A DNA stretch of 64,000 nt from Sipunculus nudus (taxonomy: Eukaryota; Annelida; Sipuncula; Golfingiida; Sipunculidae), in assembly GCA_026874595.1 (NCBI GenBank), contig CM049309.1:94324723-94388722 (forward strand), read 5' to 3'. The notes under the pieces were generated by a model. It had not been told where the DNA came from. It ran no database searches and saw nothing but the letters and a program-made list of their open reading frames with translations. Below, in pieces: positions 33,245-44,334 of the stretch (position 1 is its first letter; every line of letters starts with the position of its first letter). The translations under genes and the position numbers were made by a program.

Positions 33245-35960
33245 TAGGTTCTTATCAGGGCCACAACTGTAACAATCGTATTGGTTTTTGTCAGGTCCAT
33301 AATTGTGACAATCGTATTGGTTTTTGTCAGGTCCATAACTGTGACAATCGTATTCGTTTTAGTCAGGTCCATAATTGTGACAATCGTATTGATTTATGTC
33401 AGGTCCATAATTGTGACAATCGTATTGGTTTTTGTCAGGTCCATAATCGTGAAAATCGTATTGGTTTTTGTCAGGTCCATAATCGTGAAAATCGTATTGG
33501 TTTTTGTCAGGACCATAATCGTGACAATCAAATTGGTTTTTGTCAGGGCCATAATCATGATAATCGTATTGGTTTTTGTCAGGGCCATAACTGTGACAAT
33601 CGTATTGGTTTTTGTCAGGGCCATAATTGTTACAATCGTATTAATTTTTGTCAGGTCCATAACTGTGACAATCGTATTGGTTTTTTGTCAGGGCCATAAT
33701 CGTGACAATCGTATTGGTTTTTGTCAGGGCCATAATCATGACAATCGTATTGGTTTTTGTCAGGGCCATAATCGTGACAATCGTATTGGTTTTTGTCAGG
33801 GCCATAATCGTGACAATCGTATTGGTTTTTGTCAGGGCCATAATCATGACAATCAAATTGGTTTTTGTCAGGGCCATAATCATGACAATCGTATTGGTTT
33901 TTGTCAGGGCCATAATTGTGACAATCGTATTAATTTTTGTCAGGTCCATAACTGTGACAATCGTATAGGTTTTTTGTCAGGGCCATTATCGTGACAATCT
34001 TATTGGTTTTTGTCAGGGCCATAATCGTGACAATCGTATTGGTTTTTGTCAGGGCCATAATCATGACAATCGTATTGGTTTTTGTCAGGGCCATAATCGT
34101 GACAATCGTATTGGGTTTTGTCAGGGCCATAATTGTGACAATCGTATTGGTTTTTGTCAGGTCCATAATCGTGAAAATCGTATTGGTTTTTGTCAGGTCC
34201 ATAATCGTGAAAATCGTATTGGTTTTTGTCAGGACCATAATCGTGACAATCAAATTGGTTTTTGTCAGGGCCATAATCATGATAATCGTATTGGTTTTTG
34301 TCAGGGCCATAACTGTGACAATCGTATTGGTTTTTGTCAGGGCCATAATTGTTACAATCGTATTAATTTTTGTCAGGTCCATAACTGTGACAATCGTATT
34401 GGTTTTTTGTCAGGGCCATAATCGTGACAATCGTATTGGTTTTTGTCAGGGCCATAATCATGACAATCGTATTGGTTTTTGTCAGGGCCATAATCGTGAC
34501 AATCGTATTGGTTTTTGTCAGGGCCATAATCGTGACAATCGTATTGGTTTTTGTCAGGGCCATAATCATGACAATCAAATTGGTTTTTGTCAGGGCCATA
34601 ATCATGACAATCGTATTGGTTTTTGTCAGGGCCATAATTGTGACAATCGTATTAATTTTTGTCAGGTCCATAACTGTGACAATCGTATAGGTTTTTTGTC
34701 AGGGCCATTATCGTGACAATCTTATTGGTTTTTGTCAGGGCCATAATCGTGACAATCGTATTGGTTTTTGTCAGGGCCATAATCATGACAATCGTATTGG
34801 TTTTTGTCAGGGCCATAATCGTGACAATCGTATTGGGTTTTGTCAGGGCCATAATTGTGACAATCGTATTGGTTTTTGTCAGGGCCATAATCGTGACAAT
34901 CGTATTGGTTTTTGTCAGGGCCATAATCGTGACAATTGTATTGGTTTTTGTCAGGGCCATAATTGTGACAATCGTATTGATTTTTGTCAGGTCCATAATC
35001 GTGACAATCGTAATGGTTTTCTTCAGAGCCATAATCGTGACAATCTTATTAGTTTTTGGCTGAGCCATGGTCCTATTGTTTTTATCATTGCCATTATCGT
35101 GAAAATCGTATTGGTTTTTGCTAGAGCCATAATTATGACAATCGTATTGGATTTTGTCAGAGTCATAGTCGTGACAATCGTATTGTTTAATGTCAGAGCC
35201 ATAGATGCGACAATCGTATTGTTTTATGTCAGGGTCATAGTCCTGACAATCGTATTGTTTTATGTCAGAGTCATAGTCGTGACATTCGTATTGTTATATG
35301 TCAGAGTCATAGTCGTGACAATCGTATTGTTTTATGTCAGAGTCATAGTCGTGACATTCGTATTGTTTTATGTCAGAGTCATAGTCGTGACAATCGTATT
35401 GTTTTATGTCAGAGTTATAGTCGTGACAATCGTATTGTTTTATGTCAGAGTCAAAGTCGTGACAATCGTATTGTTTTATGTCAGAGTCATTGACGTGACA
35501 ATCGTATTGTCTTATGTCAGAGTCATAGTCGTGACAATCGTATTGTCTTATGTCAGAGTCATAGTCGTGACAATCGTATTGTTTTATGTCAGAGTCATAG
35601 TCGTGACAATCGTATAGTTTTATGTTAGAGTCATAGTCGTGACAAACGTATAGTTTTATGTCAGAGTCATAGTCGTGACAATCGTATTGTTTTATGTCAG
35701 AGTCATAGTCGTGACAATCGTATTGTTTTATGTCACAGCCATAGTCGTGACAATCGTATTGTTTTATGTCAGAGTAATAGTCGTGAAATCGTATTGTTTT
35801 ATGTCAGAGTCATAGTCGTGACAATCGTATTGTTTTATGTCAGAGTCATAGTCGTGACAATCGTATTGTTTTATGTCAGAGCCATAGACGTGACAATCGT
35901 ATTTGATTTTATCAGAGCTATAATCTAGACGATCTTTTTTTTTGATTTTGTCACAGCCAT
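33245..35960. repeat. 36-bp minisatellite, ~75 units (2.7 kb)
   Basis: The first type of unit (33245 to about 35130) contains 'ttggtttttgtcagggcc' and 'ataatcgtgacaatcgta'. The second type (about 35130-35930) reads 'ttgttttatgtcagagtc' and 'atagtcgtgacaatcgta'. The first block includes a near-perfect tandem duplication of about 722 bp (20 units plus two extra T), about 33428-34149 and 34150-34871. Stop-free frames with a 12-residue period run on both strands and break where single T insertions occur, which argues against coding. Confidence 0.95.
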
Positions 35961-36022
35961 AGTCGTAACAATCGTATTGGTTTTTGTAAGAGCTATAATC
36001 GTAACTCCGATCGATCATTGTA

Positions 36023-36306
36023 TGGATCTCCTATATTTGCTGCACAGACACGTGTTAAATCATGCTGCAGTATTCCTGGATGTCTTCTATATTTGCTGAA
36101 CAGATACGTGTTACATAATGCTGCAGTATTGCTGGAGGTCTTCTACATTTGCTGAATAGATACGCGTTAAATAATGCTGCAGTATTACTGGATATCTCCT
36201 ATATTTGCCGTATAGATACGTGTAAATAATGCTGCAGTATTACTGGATATCTCCTATATTTGCTGTATAGCTACGTGTTAAATAATGCTGCAGTATTACT
36301 GGATGT
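36023..36306. repeat. 56-bp tandem repeat, five units
   Basis: Units share 'tcctatatttgctg', 'agatacgtgttaaataatgc' and 'tgcagtattactggat'. CTGCAG recurs at 36065, 36121, 36177, 36232 and 36288, giving periods of 55-56 bp. Confidence 0.92.
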
Positions 36307-36309
36307 AAC

Positions 36310-37860
36310 ACAGGAATATTTTAGTCACTAAAACAGTTTAAAGAATTTCATGAAGCATAATAAGCGGCCATTTCCAGACTTTTAAATGGCATTTTTACGT
36401 CGTATGGCCTGAAGATTGTTTTAGTCTAACTGATAAATATGCATAAGACATTTGGCAAGAAGACAACGACTGATAGAACTGATCTGGCCACACACCCTTT
36501 GGTAGTGCCACACAAATATTAATGGAATTCTTTTCCAACCCTTAAATAGCTCACATAATAAAATATTGAAGTATCCAGGTAGCCATGAGTTAGCGGTCGA
36601 GCAAACAAACAGTGTAAACGTTACATATAAATTGACAGCCCCGCCTCTTTGCAAATACATATGGGTGCGGCAGGTGATTGTTTTCCACTCTAACAGGTAA
36701 AATAAAGCATGATTAGAAATTACACTCATGTCAAGCACTTTAAAGATAAAGTTTCATGCGTTTATAAGAGTTTTAGTTATATCGCGTCTTAATACAGTTA
36801 AATTCATATATCGTCCCGCTATACTTTTACGCAAACGTAATTTTGATGAGCTGACTTAACAAAGTCCTGACGGTATGAGGGTTGAAATCATCCGTAGACT
36901 AGGTTACAGTTACAAATAATGCAACTGGGCAATATGCAAAATTTGAAAATATATTAACACAAGCTTATAGAAAGAAAAAAAACTAATAATATTCCAATTC
37001 TTTCAAATAGCATTAAACCATTGCAATCGGGTTAGATCTTTCTTTTAGCTTATGTACACCTGTGCCAGCTTATTGACACGGCACACGGGAGCGATAATTA
37101 TGTACATCTGATGTTTAATCTTCGCCGAGAGTACATACAGTATTGCTGTGTTATCGATAAGGTAAATATTACACTTAATAAAGTGTAAGCAACCAGGAGT
37201 CTTGTAAATATATCAACATGAACCGAGCACTCCTCACAAGACGGGCCCTCCACCGACTCAGGCCTAAACAAACATGTTCCATTGACGTGAATTGCTGTCA
37301 GAGTGCTTTATGACAGTTGTGAGGATTTTATCCTTAGATCAGATGTTAAGTTTGCTTTATATCTGCGTCACCGATGAGGCTTTCAAACTCTGAACCTTTC
37401 CTATTGTACATATATATATGTATGTGTGTATAAAACTATATGTGAGGCGTTGCGTTCGATGCTTATGCCCAGGTGTAAGCATGTATTCATATATAAACCT
37501 GGGTGATATTTAATATAATCGTCAAGCAGACGTTAACGGCAGAATATCAGAGCTATATGATCAGGTAATAAATTTTATTGAATATGAGTTCCATAACTAG
37601 TATTGACACAGCCCAGTCACCGAGCGCCAGCAAAACAACAGGCACATATTCGCAGGTGGAGGTTGTCAGCAATATATAACCAATATGGCACGCAGGCTGA
37701 GCGACACCGCTAAATGTGTCACATACAACGGGCTACTCAGCGGCCAGATTTGAAAAAAATAACACCATTTATATATAATCAGGGGGGGGGGGGGAGGTAC
37801 AGCATGGGGCGATTACTAGAGTCAAGTCTATAAAGATAAGGGTGAAATCTCAGCGCTTAC
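36310..37860. other. no gene seen
   Basis: AT-rich. A poly(G) run lies at about 37782-37794. A 105-codon minus-strand frame at 36421-36738 has no recognisable domain or splice context and is not annotated. Confidence 0.4.
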
Positions 37861-38200
37861 CTTGACATTCAATGATCACACCGCTCGTTACTAAGGACGC
37901 GACAGTCCCCCGTCTGCAATGTGGATGGGTTGATCGTCGAGTTCAATCACGTCACATGACGAGCTACGTAAATAAACATTTCACACGCTTCTTCCGTCCG
38001 TCCAAAGCAGTAACGTTCACTAGCTCCTCAACAGAATTAAACAACTATCCCGAAACACTTCACGTGCCCCTCAATGACCAACCGAGCGTGCACAGACTAT
38101 TAATTTCGGCGGCTGCCTCGGGTTACCATGCAATTACGCACAAACTCGTAGAATGCGACCCGGCGAGCATATGTACTCATTAATGTAACAGTATATCTCG
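37861..38200 (-). other. candidate 5' non-coding exon (donor only)
   Basis: On the minus strand, AAG|GTAAGCG at 37861/37860 is a strong splice donor upstream of ankyrin exon 1, which appears to start at an acceptor. It could be the donor of a first non-coding exon. The 5' limit is not visible and 38200 is nominal. Only RNA data can confirm it. Confidence 0.22.
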
Positions 38201-40450
38201 CCTTTTCAGATTAATCCTTCTTGCGGAAATATAAATGGTTCCCGAGTATTGTATAGACCAGGATAAATCATTAAGTATTTATCTATGTCATAAATAAAAG
38301 TGTAATCTGCGGTTACATTTCTAGCCTGATATTCCCCTGTCAGCGCCCACTCACGTCACAGATCTACTATAGCTGTTAGCAGTGCTTAGTTTTGGCAGTC
38401 CGTTTGGTTGGCAAGACAGCGTGGACCTTAAGAACGCTACCTGACACTCGAACGTCGACCTTCTTTCTCCAGCTAAAAGGCAAATGATTAATGTATAGAG
38501 TGCGTGACATGTCAAAATAATCGGGTTCTCGCCAACAAACACATGATCTGTGTTGGTCTATGGTGGCTACAACCGATTACAAGCGCTAGCCTTAGATTCG
38601 TTTATACGTTCAGCTCGTTGGCTGAAATCACAGACAGTTCATGTTGTATAGATCTATAATCAGTCCCTGTCGTTTGGCCACACTGGTTGGCACCCAAGGG
38701 AAATTAATTCATACACAAAAGCAGATATGCATAGGGAAGGATTAAAACCACATTAAGGTATAAACCTGTCAGATTATTGATTTAGGAAACATGTTTGTGG
38801 TATTAATGTTTGTCAGGGAATCGGCAAGCCGCACGCCGTAGGTATCTGTGGATTCCTCGATGGTACCGTTACAGATAAGAGACGTACACAGACACAGATC
38901 TCCGGATGATTAATATCCCGTAATTACACTTTAACTACAGCTTAGACATATCAATTTAGCCAAGCCAACACTGACCGCTCAGACCATTGTTTTCATTTAC
39001 GACAGTGTTAGGCACTGTTGCTGTGACAAACATCACCAGCTTATATATATATATATATAGGTAATGAGAAAGAGTGACGCTTTTTAGAAAGACTACCTTG
39101 TTTATAAATACAATGTGGATTATGACCCGCGCGGGTCCCCGCATGCCGAGAGTCCCTCACCATATGTGCGGGTCCCCTTATGCGGGTGACCCATTAGTTT
39201 GGATAAACTCATGCACGAATAATCATAATTTCTCTGATTTTAGTGTAATGTGTTAAGAAAATATTCAGTGTAAATAATTAACGGATGAGGCAGATTGTAG
39301 CGGATTAATATCGTATATCACCACCCGTATGGCTATTTCCTGTCACTCTAACTACAGAGCCGGCCCCGGGCCGTATCTCAATGAAGACTTGTCGTATACT
39401 TTTATGCAGTCTAATAAGCTCCATCAGCTCCTTTTTCTTTTCAAAGACATGGACACATACCTGCTACTGATATATATATGTAGCATCCGCATGCGGGCCC
39501 CCGCAGAAATCCAACACAGCTGGATCCGCATTCGGGACCCGCGCCGGGGTCCGCATGTATGGAAAGGCACACTTATCCGGCATGACCTGGTCGCATTTGA
39601 AATGCAATGAACTCAAATTGCAAAATTACAAAAATACAGATGATACAATCTGGTCGCTTCCGCCAGGAGCATATATGCGTTCATGCCCATATGTGTGTGT
39701 GTGTGTGTCGGTGTGTGTGTTTGTTCACAATATAACTCGCGCAATTATGAACGGAATCCCATGAAATTTTCAGGGCGTATCGATCAGATTTTGGTGTGGA
39801 TCTGGCCCATGATCTGGATATAGCTACTTCTTAAACGAATATACACAAATGTATAGTCACTTATGCACGAATGATCCTGGGAATATGGGCCGAATAATTG
39901 AATGGCAGAGGCTTGCATTCATTAGAATGCAGATTTCATTTTTTATGTGTTTTGCATATATACGGAGTTATATGAACATGAATATGCAGTGGCCAATACA
40001 TTTTTATAAAAAAAAATTGAGGGATTAAAAGCCGATATCGGCTTTATAAGCTCTCAGTCGCAGGTCATCACCTCACCTTACCTCTTCGGACCCTGTGTCC
40101 CTGTCCCTGTCTCTGGTTCTGTTTCTACTATACCCAACCCTAGTTCTTTGCTTTCACTTTTAACAGTCCTTCACGCCAGGTGCTGAACACGCTGGACATC
40201 AGCCCTTAATGCTTTATATATATATACAGATGTCTTTTAGTTGATATGCAATGGTTGTTGGTGTTCACACTAAAGATGATAACTCTTAGACAGACATTGT
40301 CCTTGACCCCAGGCAATAACAAAGATCAATCAAGGTTGTATTAGTGAAGGTAATAAGACCATCAGTTGTGTTAACAATGTGAAATATATAAAATATAGCT
40401 ATAAACCATTATCGAGTTTTTTTCGAATAAAAACGGCACCCTTTTAGTTC
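38200..40450. other. no supportable gene; repeat remnants
   Basis: A (TA)n run lies at about 39042-39058 and a (GT)n run at about 39691-39722. GC-rich patches containing 'gcgggtcccc' lie at about 39127-39200 and, partly inverted, at about 39489-39560. Repetitive-looking 'cggaatcccatgaaattttc' lies near 39753. No reading frame worth annotating. Confidence 0.4.
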
Positions 40451-41021
40451 ATAAATAATTTAATATATTATCTGGTATATTAAATATACATATAAAAATA
40501 GTAACATAAAACTTTAAACAAATAGTTGAAATACATTTCATGCTATATTATTCATCTATGCATTCGTTCATACATGTTAACACGAATTAACAAACGAAAT
40601 TCCACCTAACGGAAATTTACTTAGATGTCTAATTTAGTGGATAAAATAACGCAGAAATAGACCAAATCTTGGTAACAAGAATGAACAAACAAACTTATGA
40701 GTGAATAAACATGAAAAACTGTAAACCCAGAACAAATTTTCAACAAATTGCATTTTGCAAATTGAACCCATTAACCTATCAGAGAGAAAGAGACTGAGCA
40801 GGTGACGAGGTCCGCCATCAAACTGAGTATCTGCACGCAGCGTAACACTATTTAAATGAGACCCATGACAGCTGTGGAAAGGAAACTCGTATCACGTGGT
40901 AAATAAAAAGTCTTTTCTTAGTGACAGGTCATAAAGTGGCAACAGCACTGCCAGCTTAAGATGTATTTGCATGAGTGAGCTTGCTCGATGCCCGGTGATC
41001 TCTTTACCACATTAAGTGTAG

Positions 41022-42377
41022 TTAATTTGGCTGAAGAACGAGCTGCCTAAGAAATCCTCTGTTAGTTTTAACTGTAGCTACTTTTTGTAAACTGCTGGAA
41101 TCTGGTGCACTCTGAGATAACACGGAAGCGTTCACAGATGTTGGCGGGGACGAGCTTCTAGCTTTTGCCGGGAGGTGGCAGCCTGGTGCATCGATTTCAA
41201 TGGAGTCTTTAGACGATTCTGGTTCAAATGGTGTGAATTCTTTAGCGGAAGGATCCAGAGATCTAGGCGGTGATGATGACACAGACACCGGACCACCCCC
41301 AAGGATTATATCGGACGAATCAGCGACATTCGACGATACCACGCTTGCAGCGCCCTCTTGCGTCTGCTTGGGTACAAACTCTCGGGAGTTAGCGTTGAGT
41401 GACGTCGCCTTTTTGCTCGCACGGTTTTGTCTGGTTGTCGCGTGATCAGCCTGCAGGTATGTCAGTGTACCACCGTACAGTGTCTGATGTGTGGGGTTGG
41501 TCAGTGGGATTTGGACCAGATTTTGCCTGTTTGGAGGCACAGCAGACGGTATCGACAGCACTGTATGACCAGGCGCCTGACGAAATAAAGCACTCTGATC
41601 TACCACGGGAATTCCGCGGCTCGTGGGCCCCAAGGACTCGGCCGTCATGGCGCTGGTAACGTCACTGTGAGAGAGGCTTGACCGGACCCCGTCTTGTGGG
41701 GAGGTGTGGGCATGGTTGTTTGCGATCTCGGCGTAGGTTGGTTGTGTGGTGCCTGCCGGAGCTGACGGGGGTACATGAATCAGAGGGAAGTGACGTTGGA
41801 CTAGTTGTTCCGTCTGGGCAGCAGAGGGCGCTATAGCACCTGGGGCGGTATTCATATAAAATCCTGCAGGGGCCATCGGCACTCTTTGTAGACTTCCAAT
41901 CGCTTGGGAAGCATTGACATGCGGTATGAACGTGGCTGCCCTCAGTGTGTTTTGTGCGCCAGATGGCGCTGCGCCTGCTGTGGGAACCCATGCGACTTGA
42001 CTCATGACAACTGGCCTGAGATAAGGCATTTTTGCTTGTGGTCTCGTCTGAGTTATCACCCACTGAGTCTGACCAGATGCTACTTGAGGTCGTGACGTCA
42101 GTGATCGGGGATTTGGCGCCTGTAGGCACGTGGTCTTGCTATCAGGCTGAGGAAGGCTCCTGCTTGTACGAGCTGCTGTTGATATGACAGGTATCTGGTT
42201 GCCCTCCTTGGCCAGCGTCGTATTCCCTTCTTTTGATCCTCCATTGCTCCCCGCCACGACCGTGCCGACCGGGTGTTGCCTATCTGTGTCTCCTGCCGCT
42301 CTTTCTTTCTGACCGGAGTTCTGAGTTTGTGAAGTTTTGTCGATATCGGCCTGGTCCTTTGTGTTCAAGCTGTGAAC
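41022..42377 (-). CDS. PAM2-motif protein, 3'-terminal coding exon
   Basis: Encodes the last 451 residues (271-721 of the partial model) and stop. Acceptor 'ttgttaacag' ends at 42378 and joins in phase 0 to the exon at 43346-43478 ('SPASNT' + 'VHSLNTKD'). The region is low-complexity, rich in Ser, Pro, Gln, Thr and Ala, and probably disordered. Two PAM2-like motifs are present: 'SLNANSREFVPKQ' (596-608) and 'RSLDPSAKEFTPFEP' (642-656). Both keep the L-x-P/A-x-A/S-x-E-F-x-P spacing that binds the MLLE domain of poly(A)-binding protein. This suggests a role in mRNA translation, deadenylation or storage in the cytoplasm. Known PAM2 proteins include PAIP1/2, ataxin-2, TOB, LARP4, PAN3 and USP10; I cannot assign this one to any of them. 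A weak ATTAAA lies about 560 bp downstream (40464-40459, minus strand). Confidence 0.85.
   Translation of the reverse strand, partial: VHSLNTKDQADIDKTSQTQNSGQKERAAGDTDRQHPVGTVVAGSNGGSKEGNTTLAKEGNQIPVISTAARTSRSLPQPDSKTTCLQAPNPRSLTSRPQVASGQTQWVITQTRPQAKMPYLRPVVMSQVAWVPTAGAAPSGAQNTLRAATFIPHVNASQAIGSLQRVPMAPAGFYMNTAPGAIAPSAAQTEQLVQRHFPLIHVPPSAPAGTTQPTYAEIANNHAHTSPQDGVRSSLSHSDVTSAMTAESLGPTSRGIPVVDQSALFRQAPGHTVLSIPSAVPPNRQNLVQIPLTNPTHQTLYGGTLTYLQADHATTRQNRASKKATSLNANSREFVPKQTQEGAASVVSSNVADSSDIILGGGPVSVSSSPPRSLDPSAKEFTPFEPESSKDSIEIDAPGCHLPAKARSSSPPTSVNASVLSQSAPDSSSLQKVATVKTNRGFLRQLVLQPN
41220..41261 (-). other. PAM2-like motif 2 (poly(A)-binding-protein MLLE ligand)
   Basis: Codes for 'SLDPSAKEFTPFEP'. 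It has the key Leu, Ala, Glu-Phe and Pro of PAM2 motifs in the right spacing, with Asp for the usual Asn after Leu. It lies in the last exon, 47 residues after the first motif. Confidence 0.75.
41364..41402 (-). other. PAM2-like motif 1 (poly(A)-binding-protein MLLE ligand)
   Basis: Codes for 'SLNANSREFVPKQ', which keeps the Leu-Asn, Glu-Phe and Pro positions of the PAM2 consensus. Ser replaces the usual Ala two residues before Glu. A basic stretch ('NRASKKA') precedes it. Confidence 0.75.
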
Positions 42378-43345
42378 CTGTTAACAATTTGTGAATGATA
42401 TTACTAAATTATTTAGAAATATGATAATATATGATCACAGATAATACATCTGAAGGTGGAAACAGATTTTTATTATCAAATACAGGCACAGGTATACATG
42501 TACCAGAAGCGGATCCAGAGGGGAAGGGGGGGGGGGGGCGGAAACGTTTATTGGGAGTCATGGATGTGGTTTGACAAGCACCACTGCAGCTCCGGTAGAC
42601 AGACTTCGGGGAGCGACTGAAGTAGTAACTGAGATGTTGGCGTATGGAAGCAGAAAAACGCCGTGTTCTTTCCTACAACGAGAAACCTTTGTTTTAATAT
42701 ACGTTCATTAGAATTCTCAATTAAGATCAATAGCAGGAAACTCCGATTAATCCTGGTCCAAAGTCAAGTTGGTTTCTCTAGTATATAGATGCATTCCAAG
42801 ATTTAAAACGTATCACACATAAAATAACTGGTAATTGTGTAGTTTAGGGTTTTTTTTTATAAAAGGCCTATATTACGATATTTAATACAAATTATAAACA
42901 AAAGTAATATTCTATAAGATAGAGGAGATGTATAATTTTAGAAAAATCAGGGTTATATTATGAAAGGTTGTGTTGTTTGAGAGTCATTGTGGCTTAAAAG
43001 TCGACTTTATTGGCTCAAATATTGATCTTCCGCCATGACGTTATGCATGACGTTCCTGACGTCGCTAGGAAAACAAGCTATATTAGAGAAATTTATGTAA
43101 TTTTTTTTATAATATATTTGTTATTTAACTATATATGCCTTATTCTTATATAAGCATACATTTCTTCTTATCATAGAACTACAAAATTACCAAATAACTT
43201 ACGCTATCGAAGCTAACAGGCATTTTTTACGTATATATATGTGGACAAAATTCAAGCCATGAAGACATATGGAGGGGCATATGGTGTCCAAGACCCTTAC
43301 ATTTAAAGAATCGAGAGTTGTTATTTGTTTTATACAAACACGTAC
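42378..43345 (-). other. intron of the PAM2-motif gene (968 bp)
   Basis: Donor ACG|GTACGT at 43346/43345 and acceptor 'gttaacag' ending at 42378. It contains a poly(G) run near 42525-42538 next to 'aagcggatccagagggg', which looks like the end of a dispersed element. Confidence 0.8.
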
Positions 43346-43478
43346 CGTATTCGAGGCTGGTGACACGCTGGACGACGGGTCACGTGATGCAAGTGGTTTC
43401 TGGGAACTCTCCGGTCTGTTTTCTATATCCTGTTCCGCCAAGGGCGCATGTTGAACGTAGTCTGCCTGAGTTATCAGA
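43346..43478 (-). CDS. PAM2-motif protein, internal exon d
   Basis: 133 bp, encoding 44 residues plus one base. It begins 'LITQADYVQHAPLAEQD' and ends 'SSSVSPASNT'. The acceptor 'acgaggtccag' (ending 43479) supplies the single base needed to complete Gly226 with the GG left by the preceding exon. The donor leaves phase 0 for the last exon. The open frame runs on past the donor, but that extension is intronic. A nearer AG gives the wrong phase, which is why this acceptor was chosen. Confidence 0.7.
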
Positions 43479-44144
43479 CTGGACCTCGTGTCTTCAGAAC
43501 TTCATGAATTAATAGAATTTTAAAAATAATTTTATATGTTTTTTATATGTATGGGAGATATTTATATATTTGACTAGAGCCGGTCCCCTCTCAACTGAAT
43601 AAAACTCGTACAAGTTTGAAAAAAAATAATTTTATTTATTTGAAACACAATTAAGGTAAATGATTACGTGTTTGAATATTTTTTCATTATTTTCTTCAGG
43701 AATTTATAATATTCCTAATACGTAAATCGGGCACTTGTAACAACTTTAACCATGATGTAAGGTTTTTTTTTAAATAAATGGTCTTTAGTGGGACGCCATC
43801 GGTGTTCAGGTTGGAATGAATAATGTAGACCTACAGGTATTTCTTACATAAATATCTAAGGGTACACACACTGGAATAAGTAGTTGGGGGACATGAAACA
43901 ATTTGAAAATTTCATTACAGTTCTTCACAGGTGGCGATATCTGTGGCCATTCTTATCTCTAAACGAGGTGCACAATTCCCCTATATTTTCCAGACTAAAT
44001 TAAACGTTTGCATCAAACACTTGATGTGAAATACCGATGTCGGCAATATGGGCACCTTATATAAAAAACATGGAAGACGCAATAAGATTTTCAACGACAT
44101 TTGATGACGTAATACGCAGTTGTCGCAGAAATAGAATGACTCAC

Positions 44145-44263
44145 CCAGAGGTGCAAGTTATGTTGTCTTCCGCCTTTTCTTGACGGCGCACTTTGCTTGT
44201 CACACACACAGACAGGCCGCCATAAACCCCGAGCTCTTCAGCATACTTCTGTGGCGTGATTAC
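44145..44263 (-). CDS. PAM2-motif protein, internal exon c
   Basis: 119 bp, encoding 39 residues plus two bases (phase 0 in, phase 2 out). The peptide runs from 'VITPQKYAEELGVYGGLSVC' to 'NITCTS'. Acceptor 'acatcat' side reads 'gatgttgtag' ending at 44264. Donor is TCTGG|GTGAGT at 44145/44144. It is flanked on its 5' side by the 12-kb satellite intron: the first diverged satellite unit lies about 70 bp from the acceptor. I do not recognise the fold. Confidence 0.78.
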
Positions 44264-44334
44264 CTACAACATCATAGTTTTTGCTATGTATGACTTTTTC
44301 CATGAAAAAAAAAATATTTGGAGCGTGCGGATAT

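Noticed and set aside
33281-35617. Frames of 116-241 codons with a 12-residue period on both strands
   Set aside because: By-product of a stop-free 36-bp unit. Frames change at single-T insertions, and both strands are equally open.
37872-38183. Plus-strand 103-codon frame
   Set aside because: No domain, no splice context, and it overlaps a stronger minus-strand donor signal.
42520-42690. Possible alternative terminal exon of the PAM2-motif gene (acceptor 'ctcgttgtag', AATAAA about 120 bp later)
   Set aside because: The segment adjoins a poly(G) run and 'ggatccagagggg', which looks like the end of a dispersed element. The phase-0 reading depends on the length of the poly(G) run.
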